Source of the DNA: Bdellovibrionales bacterium GWB1_55_8
Lineage (GTDB): Bacteria > Bdellovibrionota > UBA1018
Length of the DNA: 64,000 nucleotides
Assembly: GCA_001769835.1 (NCBI GenBank)
Contig: MEPR01000052.1
Coordinates: 61,021-125,020 of the forward strand
Direction: 5' to 3'
Shown here: piece after piece, positions 57,664 through 64,000 of the stretch
Layout: every line of letters starts with the position of its first letter
Position numbering within the stretch: position 1 is the stretch's first letter
Made by a program: the position numbers and the translations under genes
Notes under the pieces: model-generated
The model's input: only the letters and a program-made list of their open reading frames with translations
Told to the model about the DNA's origin: nothing
Database searches by the model: none

Positions 57664-59025
57664 ATGGCTTCCGTGCAAATTCGGAAATTTCTGACTACCG
57701 GCCTGATGATCGTGTTTTCAGCTGGTTTGCCTCCCGCACAGGCCGGAGGAGCGAAGACGCATACCTTGTTCCTCGGCGCCGCGGGTGAGCCCGCTGGCAG
57801 CACGACTTTATTTGACCTATCACTTCGAACCGCCGGAGCCTATTTTTCGACTGCAAAGCACCCCGTGAAGCTTGTCTTCGACGGAGGACATTCGGTGACA
57901 GAAAAAATCGCGGCCCAGTTTTACGATGAGCGTGAGGACATTTCGCCCGAAACGGCCAAGGGATCCCTGCGCGCACTCAAAAAAGACATTGAGCGCGGCA
58001 AAATAAAAAAGGGCGAACAGGTGTTGGTGGCGCTCGTATCTCACGGCGCACGTCGCGAGGGGGACGAAGCCGCAACTCACGGAGTCAGCATTGGAAGGCA
58101 GCAGTTGTTGCAGAGCAGGGAGTTGATCCCGCTCCGGGATGCCGCCGAAAAAGCCGGCGTTCGTCTTGCGATCATCGATCAATCCTGTTTTTCCGGCGAT
58201 ACGCTTGCGATCGCCAGCGACAAGACGTGCGTTGTGTCTGCGACGGGAGAGGATGTCGTCAGCTATCCCGTGGAATCGGAGAGTTTCTGGAAAAATGTGA
58301 ACCCAGGAGTCTCGCTCGAGGAAGCATTTCTCAGGGGCCGCAGCCAACGCGCATATCCATCTGTCCCGATGATTTCCACCGCGGCCGGCAAGGCCACGGC
58401 CGAGCTCATCCGGGAAGTGTCGGCTTCATTGATAGGATGGGTGAGTGATCTCGAGAAGCAGGCGGATAAACATTGCGTTGCCGGTTGTTCACAGAATTTT
58501 CCAGCTGAGGACACTACGGCGAAGCTTGATCACGCGATGACAAAAATAGCGAAGACCGCAATCATGGATTCCGAGGCGCTCAAGAAATTTCGAGTGGCGC
58601 TTGAAGAACAATATCGGTTTTTGCACGAATTGTTTTTCCTCACCAGTGATCTCAAGGCCAAGGATAAGCGACAGGAAAAGCTGGTCGACGGCGCCAAGGT
58701 GGATTGGAAATACATGGTTGGCTTTGATCAGGCCGAATTGCGGCAGATGCTCGAGACTGAGCTGGCCTCAGGGGGTTCGATGAAATTCGCCCTCGAAGAG
58801 GAGCTCAAGCAGCTTCCACTGGTCGAGGAGGTTCGTGCTCGCCTCTTGTCCGAGAACGAGGAGTTCCGGAAGTATGTCGAGGCCCACGCACGGTATAAGC
58901 AACTTTTCGGCAAGATGTGGCAAGAGTCGGTGAGGGTTTCTTTGCTTGAGCGTGGCGCGTACGACCGCATTTATAGAAGCATGAAAAGCGAGGGAGCCAA
59001 TCCATGCAGAGATTTCGTATTCTGA
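57664..59025 (+). CDS. secreted caspase-fold (clan CD) cysteine peptidase
   Basis: A 453-aa protein. The signal peptide (IRKFLTTGLMIVFSAGLPPAQAGG) predicts export. The caspase-type dyad is visible: His in VLVALVSHGARRE (about 127) and Cys in LAIIDQSCFSGDTL (about 175), the D-x-x-C-x-S-G elbow of metacaspases, legumains and gingipains. The family probably cleaves after Arg, Lys or Asx; the specificity is not readable here. A helical C-terminal half (about 250-453, Leu/Glu/Lys-rich) has no recognised domain. GAGGAG precedes the ATG at 57664. Its end overlaps the next small exported protein gene by 22 bases. It follows the flagellar operon but is not a flagellar gene. Confidence 0.82.
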   Translation: MASVQIRKFLTTGLMIVFSAGLPPAQAGGAKTHTLFLGAAGEPAGSTTLFDLSLRTAGAYFSTAKHPVKLVFDGGHSVTEKIAAQFYDEREDISPETAKGSLRALKKDIERGKIKKGEQVLVALVSHGARREGDEAATHGVSIGRQQLLQSRELIPLRDAAEKAGVRLAIIDQSCFSGDTLAIASDKTCVVSATGEDVVSYPVESESFWKNVNPGVSLEEAFLRGRSQRAYPSVPMISTAAGKATAELIREVSASLIGWVSDLEKQADKHCVAGCSQNFPAEDTTAKLDHAMTKIAKTAIMDSEALKKFRVALEEQYRFLHELFFLTSDLKAKDKRQEKLVDGAKVDWKYMVGFDQAELRQMLETELASGGSMKFALEEELKQLPLVEEVRARLLSENEEFRKYVEAHARYKQLFGKMWQESVRVSLLERGAYDRIYRSMKSEGANPCRDFVF

Positions 59026-59399
59026 TTTTATTGTTCTCCGCGATGTTTCTCTCGACTGCTCATGCGACTGCACCCCTGGTGTGCGGCACGTATTCGATCG
59101 TGGGCATAGTTGAAGTCAGAGGCCCGAGCGCAACGCTGGTGATTTTTCCGGGCAGTTTGAGTGAAACCCGCCTTCGGTTACGGGCTTCCGCGGCGGACCC
59201 TCGCGCAGGAGTGAGTGCGTTGATGTCAATCCGCGCGTTTTCCGGTGCCAAGGTAAGGGTCGAGGGGCGTATCCGGAAAACGGTTTCCGATCGCAGTGGC
59301 GAGCTTGAGTTGCTGTCTTTCGAACGAGCCATCGGGTCGGAGATCAAAGAGGGTGGCGCTGAGGCTCTCAAGCTGCTCGAAAAGATTCAGTGCGGCTGA
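59004..59399 (+). CDS. small exported protein of unknown function, overlapping the caspase-like gene
   Basis: A 131-aa protein with a clear signal peptide (FRILILLFSAMFLSTAHATAP) and a beta-rich mature part of about 110 aa (YSIVGIVEVRGPSATLVIFPG ... AKVRVEGRIRKTVSDRSGELELLSF) that may be an OB- or sandwich-type fold. It has one Cys near each end of the mature chain, which could pair. No family is recognised. The start lies 22 bases inside the caspase-like gene, so they are cotranslated; an inhibitor, activator or chaperone of that protease is possible but untested. Confidence 0.75.
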   Translation: MQRFRILILLFSAMFLSTAHATAPLVCGTYSIVGIVEVRGPSATLVIFPGSLSETRLRLRASAADPRAGVSALMSIRAFSGAKVRVEGRIRKTVSDRSGELELLSFERAIGSEIKEGGAEALKLLEKIQCG

Positions 59400-59402
59400 G
59401 AA

Positions 59403-60101
59403 TCAGCCCTTTCGCGCACGCTTAGCCATTTCGAGATACGCGATGGCTTCGCGATTTCCGGGATCCTGCCTCGCTACCATCTCCCACTCCAGCTCAGCAT
59501 CAAGAACATTTCCCTGACTGTAGTGAAGGAGGCCTAATTGGAGGCTTGCGGGTGTGTAGTCGGGGCGCTCCCTTTTGAGGGATTGGAGCTCCTGCATTGC
59601 GCGTGAAAGGAATCCCTTTTTTGCATACGCTTTCGCCAAGCGGATGCGGATCTCTGGGGTCATCGGGTCGAGGCCCGCGGCAGTGGCGTATTCGTCGATG
59701 GCTTCATCGTAGCGACGGTATCTGAAATAGAGGTCCGCCAGCTCCAGATGTTTCACCGCGAACTTCTTGTCCACCTCCGTATTCGGATCTCCCGGCTTTC
59801 TGGATACGGACTGGTTTGCCAGCTCGAACACCCGTCGCGCCTCATCGTACTTGCCCACGTCATTGAACAGAACCGAAAGGCAAATGGCTGCATCGGTGTG
59901 ATGAGGATCGATGGCGAGAGCGCGCTTAAGCGATTCCACGGTTTTTCCAAGCTGGCCCTGGAAGTAGTGGAACATGCCGACAAAGTAATGTGAATCAGCC
60001 GAGTTCGGCTGCTCCTGCATTCGTTGCTGAATCAGGACGTCTGCCTTCTGGAATTCTCTCCGGCTCAGGAGATCCTGGATTTCGCGATCTCTGCCCTGCA
60101 T
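59403..60101 (-). CDS. tetratricopeptide repeat protein
   Basis: A 232-aa protein made mostly of TPR-like helix pairs: ADSHYFVGMFHYFQGQLGKTVESLKRALAIDPHHTDAAICLSVLF, then DLYFRYRRYDEAIDEYATAAGLDPMTPEIRIRLAKAYAKKG, then ASLQLGLLHYSQGNVLDAELEWEMVARQDPGNREAIAYLEMAKR. No signal peptide or catalytic motif. The ATG overlaps the bamD stop (TAATG), so it is translated together with that outer-membrane assembly factor. A protein-binding scaffold role is inferred. Confidence 0.85.
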   Translation of the reverse strand: MQGRDREIQDLLSRREFQKADVLIQQRMQEQPNSADSHYFVGMFHYFQGQLGKTVESLKRALAIDPHHTDAAICLSVLFNDVGKYDEARRVFELANQSVSRKPGDPNTEVDKKFAVKHLELADLYFRYRRYDEAIDEYATAAGLDPMTPEIRIRLAKAYAKKGFLSRAMQELQSLKRERPDYTPASLQLGLLHYSQGNVLDAELEWEMVARQDPGNREAIAYLEMAKRARKG

Positions 60102-60742
60102 TAATTTCCTTCACCCATGATGCGGGCGAGCTTCTGCTTGGCTTCTGTGGCGGCTTGGGTTTCCGGGTAGGCTTCGATCAACTTTTTAAAGCGCGGACCG
60201 GCGGCACCCAGGTGGCCACGGGTATAGTAAAAATTTCCCACATAAAGTTCTTTTCTCGCGAGCATCTCGCGTGCGCGATTAATGTCTTCTCGTGCTTCCT
60301 TGACGAATTCGGAGTTCGGATTGCGTGCTATAAACTCGTTGTAGGCAGCCAGCGACTTCTGCGCAGAGGAGAGGTCCTTCGAGACGTTTTCCGGAATATC
60401 CATGAAGTACGATTTTCCGATCCGGAAATTCGCATAAGCGGCTTTCTCGTGTTTTGGATGAAGATCGCGGAACGACTCGTAGGAAACGGCGGCCTCCAGA
60501 AACGATTCCTGAAGAAAATAAACATCCGCTATTCGCAGGAGGGACTCGGCAGCGAACTTCGAGTATGGAAACTTGTTTTTGACGGACTTGAACTTATCGA
60601 TGGCGATCTGGTAATGGCTGCTTTCCACTTCAGCTTCAGCATCACGAAACAAGGATTCAGGATCGGCCTCATCGACTCCTTTTCCCGAACAGCCGGCGAC
60701 CATCAATGATAATGCAACCATCCATGTCCATAGCGCGCGCAT
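60101..60742 (-). CDS. bamD: outer membrane protein assembly factor BamD
   Basis: Lipoprotein of the BAM complex. The 213-aa protein has a lipobox (LSLMVAGCSG), then five TPR-like repeats beginning PESLFRDAEAEVESSHYQIAIDKFKSVKNKFPYSKFAAESLLRIADVYF, the recognised BamD arrangement. FRDLHPKHEKAAYANFRIGKSYF and the later YYTRGHLGAAGPRFKKLIEAYPET repeats agree. It feeds unfolded outer-membrane proteins to BamA at the periplasmic face. Confidence 0.9.
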   Translation of the reverse strand: MRALWTWMVALSLMVAGCSGKGVDEADPESLFRDAEAEVESSHYQIAIDKFKSVKNKFPYSKFAAESLLRIADVYFLQESFLEAAVSYESFRDLHPKHEKAAYANFRIGKSYFMDIPENVSKDLSSAQKSLAAYNEFIARNPNSEFVKEAREDINRAREMLARKELYVGNFYYTRGHLGAAGPRFKKLIEAYPETQAATEAKQKLARIMGEGN

Positions 60743-60765
60743 AACTCAGATGTAGACCATGGCGC

Positions 60766-61581
60766 CTATAAGAGCAACAAGCTCGACGCCCGGACCCACC
60801 CGATTTCGTCGGCGGAATATCGCACCTGGAGCCACTTTGAGGGCTCGGGGGTTCCGCCGCCTTGTTCAGGGCTTCCGGCTGTATTGACTATTCGCAGCTT
60901 GGTACCGGCCTCAACTCGAGCAAGTTCCAGAAAACTGTTTCCGGGTCCGCTGCGAACCGCTTGTGGTTCGAGCAGTACGCCTGATGGGTGAAGCTCAGTA
61001 TACCGTTGCGCGCCAAAGAGGAGCAGTGTGATCGACAGAGCGAACAGAAGCAGCAAGGAAGCGGGCTGAAGAAGTACTCTTCGGACCGATCGTGACTTCA
61101 TATAGGACCGCAGCCAGAGAGCGGAAATAAGGAAAGCAAGAAGGCCGAGCGTTCCCCTGACCTCTTCTAGTGAGATACGATCGGCAAGCCGCTCCACAGC
61201 GGTGGAAGCCGGGTCGAGGCGATCGGCACCGAGTAGTTTCGAGACCTCTGAGCGCGCGAGTTGGAGGTTGTACTGGATGTCGGCATCATGCCGCTTGAGG
61301 GTATTGGCCTTCTCCAGGTGTGCGACCGACAGCCCGGCCACCCCGGTCTTGAGATAAAGAGTGCCCAGATTGTAGTGGTATGCGGTGCTATCGTGTTCAG
61401 GCGATGCCAAAAGTCGGGTGATCGCCTCCTGGAATTTCGACTCTTGATAGAGAATCTGCAGTTCCGTGCCGCTGTCCCGCCTGGCGTCCTCCGAAGCAAT
61501 GCCGAACCCACAGTTTAACGCAATGAGTAAAAAACTCATCACAGCAAAGCAGCCGGTCAAAATGCGTTTAGGAGTGAGCAT
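60766..61581 (-). CDS. BatE-like TPR and SH3-domain membrane protein
   Basis: A 271-aa protein from ATG 61581. A signal peptide (RILTGCFAVMSFLLIALNCG) precedes TPR-like repeats (ELQILYQESKFQEAITRLL and AYHYNLGTLYLKTGVAGLSVAHLEKANTLKRHDADIQYNLQLAR). Two membrane segments follow (TLGLLAFLISALWL and LLLLFALSITLLLFGAQ). The C-terminal bacterial SH3 domain shows AVRSGPGNSFLELARVEAGTKLRIV and WLQVRYSADEIGWV. This domain order matches BatE proteins of bat (MoxR/VWA) clusters; no batA-D genes are seen here, so the assignment is by architecture only. Confidence 0.75.
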   Translation of the reverse strand: MLTPKRILTGCFAVMSFLLIALNCGFGIASEDARRDSGTELQILYQESKFQEAITRLLASPEHDSTAYHYNLGTLYLKTGVAGLSVAHLEKANTLKRHDADIQYNLQLARSEVSKLLGADRLDPASTAVERLADRISLEEVRGTLGLLAFLISALWLRSYMKSRSVRRVLLQPASLLLLFALSITLLLFGAQRYTELHPSGVLLEPQAVRSGPGNSFLELARVEAGTKLRIVNTAGSPEQGGGTPEPSKWLQVRYSADEIGWVRASSLLLL

Positions 61582-61748
61582 CTTTCGAGGATATCGGCGT
61601 GTTGGCGGTTCTTGCAACAAAAATAAGCTCATGATATCTAAGGAAAACCAGCGGTACGTTAACGAATTCGAACTGAGTCACTGGGGTTTTGCTCAGTCGC
61701 TCAGCTTACATATTTCATTTCAGTAAACGGCAAGTAAAAGGATGAATA

Positions 61749-63173
61749 ATGGCCAGTTTGCGACCTGAGTTCCACACCGAAGCACAGTGCTTGGCGCGGT
61801 CAGAAAAGTTTTTGGCCGCTAAAAAAGAACTCATCCGATCCCTGGAGGAGAGTTCGGCAAAGATCCGCGGGGTCCGTCCTGCTTCCGGCACGGAGGGGGC
61901 TCGTCAGGCCTATTCAGAGTTGATCACGCGATACGTTTCGGAGAGGGGGCGTGAACTCTATTTTCCCTTTCTCGGGTCTGGAATCGGTAGCGGTCCCTAC
62001 GTTGAACTGATGGACGGTAGCGTGAAGATGGACCTGATTACCGGAATCGGGATCAATTTTTTCGGACATTCGAACCCGGAAATGATTTCAGAGATGATAG
62101 ATGGCATTGCCGCAGATCCGATGCAGGGAAATCTGCAGCCCGGTGTTGAGGCGCATGAATTCAGCGAGGCGCTGTTGTCTCGCCTGGGCGGCGGGAGCCG
62201 CCTTCGTTACGTCTGGCCCATGTGCAGCGGCACGATGGTAAATGAGGTTGCGCTTAAAATCATTCGTCAGAAGCGCGCTCCGGCCACTCGTGTGTTTGCA
62301 TTTGAGGATTGTTTCGCAGGCAGGTCGACAGCCATGCAGGAACTCACGGACAATCCCAAGTATCGTGAGGGCCAGCCGGTCTACGGAGAGGTTTTCCACC
62401 TGCCATTTTACAGCAAAACAGCAGGGCTTGAGCGCAGCCTGACGCTCTCGCTCGGGCGAATGCGCGAAGAAATCAAAAGATACCCGAACCGGTATGCCGC
62501 GCTGATGATTGAACTGGTTCAAGGTGAAGGCGGATTTAATTTCGCGCCTCGCGAATTTTACGTGGCACTGTTTGAGGAGGCGAAGAGAGCCGGGATCGCG
62601 GTGTGGGTGGATGAGATACAGACATTCGGACGAACGGGAGAACTGTTTGCATATCAGAAATTCAACCTGAATGAATGGGTGGACGTTGTCACCGTCGGGA
62701 AAATGCTCCAGGCGTGCGCTGTTATTTTTTCCGAAGAGTACAATCCCAAGCCCGGACTCGTCGCCGGGACCTTTACTGGCAGCACGGCAGCACTCCGTAC
62801 GGCGCGAAAGACTCTTGAGCTGCTGTCGGACGGCTACTTCGGCGCGGACGGAAAAATTGAACGCCTGTCCTCGAGGTTTGTCAGAAACCTGAATGCTCTC
62901 GCCGACGGGGAATGCAAGGGCATGATCTCCGACGTTCGTGCCATCGGGGGAATGATCGCCTTTTCGCCCTTTTCCGGCACGATGGACGAAGTGAAGAGTT
63001 CACTGCTTCGCTTCTTTGATAATGGCGTCATTGCCTTTCAGTGCGGTCATGGACCCTACTCCGTGCGTCTGCTCCCGCCTCTCGGCGCGATGACGGATGC
63101 GGATGTCGATGTGGCTTGCCGAATCATGGGTGAGTGCATTTCCGCAATCGGCGCGGAACGGAGGCTTTCGTGA
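61749..63173 (+). CDS. class III pyridoxal-phosphate aminotransferase
   Basis: A 474-aa fold-type I aminotransferase. ELMDGSVKMDLITGIGINFFGHSNPEM is the N-terminal substrate strand, MCSGTMVNEVALKIIRQ is the PLP phosphate loop, and VWVDEIQTFGRTGELFAY is the class III signature with the pyridine-contacting Asp. VTVGKMLQACAVIF carries the PLP lysine. The family includes acetylornithine, GABA and 4-aminobutyrate-type enzymes; which one is not clear, and the unusually long N-terminus (about 75 aa) before the fold is not typical of ArgD. The stop overlaps the following M20 peptidase start (GTGA). Confidence 0.85.
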   Translation: MASLRPEFHTEAQCLARSEKFLAAKKELIRSLEESSAKIRGVRPASGTEGARQAYSELITRYVSERGRELYFPFLGSGIGSGPYVELMDGSVKMDLITGIGINFFGHSNPEMISEMIDGIAADPMQGNLQPGVEAHEFSEALLSRLGGGSRLRYVWPMCSGTMVNEVALKIIRQKRAPATRVFAFEDCFAGRSTAMQELTDNPKYREGQPVYGEVFHLPFYSKTAGLERSLTLSLGRMREEIKRYPNRYAALMIELVQGEGGFNFAPREFYVALFEEAKRAGIAVWVDEIQTFGRTGELFAYQKFNLNEWVDVVTVGKMLQACAVIFSEEYNPKPGLVAGTFTGSTAALRTARKTLELLSDGYFGADGKIERLSSRFVRNLNALADGECKGMISDVRAIGGMIAFSPFSGTMDEVKSSLLRFFDNGVIAFQCGHGPYSVRLLPPLGAMTDADVDVACRIMGECISAIGAERRLS

Positions 63174-64000
63174 AAAGATTTCTTGAAGAAGCCAAGAAGA
63201 TGATCCGCATCAATTCCGTGACCTCAAACGGAAACGAGGAACTTTCAAATTATGCCGCCAGTCTTCTTGAGGACCGCGGATTCAAGGTGCAGCGTCAGCA
63301 GGTGACGCACTCGATCGAGGGCTTTTCGAAGAGACAGTACAACGTGATCGGGATCATGGGGGATCCTCTTGTGGACAGAAAGATCCGGAAGGGTCTTCTC
63401 ATGAATACACATCTGGATACCGTCAATCCCGGGATTCTCACGAACTGGACCGAAACGGGGGCGGACCCTTTTTGCGCCACGATTCGGGACGGAAAAATAT
63501 TCGGGCTCGGCGCGGTTGATGTGAAGCTTGATTTTCTTTGCAAGCTGCATGCGGCCGCAAAGCTTCGGGAAAGAAAGCTCCGAAATCCGTTGTATCTGGT
63601 GGGGACCTGTGGCGAAGAGACCGGAATGTTCGGGGCGCGCTATCTCATCAAGGCGCTTACGTTGAATCCCAAGTACGTGCTGGTTGGGGAACCATCAGAG
63701 CTGAAGCTCATCCATGCCCACAAATGCCTGAACGTTTTCAAGGTATCCGTCGGTTATCAGCAGGTTGAGCGGGATGCACGGGGTTTCAATCGCTACGTCA
63801 GTTTTCATTCCTTCGGAAAGTCCGCTCATGCGTCCTATCCTGATCGCGGCGTTAACGCGATCCGGCTTCTTTTTGATTTCCTGCAGCGCGCATCTGATAG
63901 CGGCTTTGAGTTGCGGTTCACCGAATTCAATGCCGGCGACACCGTGAATCGCGTTCCGGATGTGGCGAATTCCCGATTCTATCTGACGTCGCATCAGCTT
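63170..64000 (+). CDS. M20 family metallopeptidase/deacylase, 5' part (cut by window edge)
   Basis: The frame starts at GTG 63170, overlapping the aminotransferase stop, with GGAGG 6 bases before it, and stays open to the window end (277 codons). The M20 zinc site is visible: LLMNTHLDTV (His), GLGAVDVKLDF (bridging Asp), TCGEETGMFGA (Glu base and Glu ligand) and VGEPSELKLIHAHKC. The lid domain begins at FNRYVSFHSFGKSAHASYPDRGVNA. M20 members include ArgE, DapE and carboxypeptidase G2. Coupling to an aminotransferase suggests an amino-acid biosynthesis or degradation step acting on an N-acylated substrate (inference). Confidence 0.88.
   Translation, partial: MKRFLEEAKKMIRINSVTSNGNEELSNYAASLLEDRGFKVQRQQVTHSIEGFSKRQYNVIGIMGDPLVDRKIRKGLLMNTHLDTVNPGILTNWTETGADPFCATIRDGKIFGLGAVDVKLDFLCKLHAAAKLRERKLRNPLYLVGTCGEETGMFGARYLIKALTLNPKYVLVGEPSELKLIHAHKCLNVFKVSVGYQQVERDARGFNRYVSFHSFGKSAHASYPDRGVNAIRLLFDFLQRASDSGFELRFTEFNAGDTVNRVPDVANSRFYLTSHQL

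Overview
The window reads as a chromosomal replication-origin region of a Gram-negative (diderm), flagellated, free-living bacterium. No phage, IS, plasmid or CRISPR signal was seen. The diderm call rests on BamD, P- and L-ring proteins (FlgI, FlgH), a TonB-like protein and several lipoproteins. Shine-Dalgarno sites are usually clear. Overall character (parAB next to a bactofilin, b/b' type ATP synthase stalk, csrA-fliW after flgKL, secreted proteases) suggests the former Deltaproteobacteria, with Bdellovibrionota/Oligoflexia the best guess. That placement is inference and no tree was built.

Layout. 1-5009 (minus): fabH (cut by the window edge), gyrB, recF, dnaN, tightly coupled. 5010-5593: probable oriC, with many DnaA-box-like 9-mers and a TAG-repeat unwinding element. 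5594-11745 (minus): a GT87-like membrane glycosyltransferase, a split methylmalonyl-CoA mutase, acyl-CoA dehydrogenase, enoyl-CoA hydratase and 3-hydroxyacyl-CoA dehydrogenase. 11813-15685 (minus): mnmE, yidC, yidD, rnpA, rpmH. 15803-28646 (plus): dnaA, tRNA-Gly(CCC), mnmG, rsmG (carrying two parS sites), parA, parB, bactofilin, then atpF'-F-H-A-G-D-C. dnaA is therefore about 10.8 kb from dnaN and its origin.

28853-41260: a large unknown envelope protein, a secreted EEP-family phosphoesterase/nuclease, an MltD-like lytic transglycosylase, then a coupled operon xseB-dxs-tlyA-(patatin-like lipoprotein lacking its serine)-PBP1A-TonB-like. 41407-47757: glycine cleavage genes gcvP (plus) and gcvT-gcvH-folD (minus), with a secreted trypsin-like protease and a palindromic bidirectional terminator between them.

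48134-57646 (plus): a flagellar operon flgF-G-A-H-I-(small ORF)-J-M-N-K-L-csrA-fliW, i.e. rod, rings, hook junction, chaperone and two post-transcriptional/anti-sigma checkpoints. It is followed by a secreted caspase-fold protease overlapped by a small secreted partner. 59403-61581 (minus): TPR protein, BamD, and a TPR/SH3 membrane protein. 61749-64000 (plus): a class III aminotransferase coupled to an M20 metallopeptidase cut by the window edge.

Most striking items: origin architecture separated from dnaA; rnpA with no usual start codon, lying in frame behind rpmH; parS inside rsmG; a patatin with Glu in place of the catalytic Ser; and the secreted caspase-like/small-protein pair.
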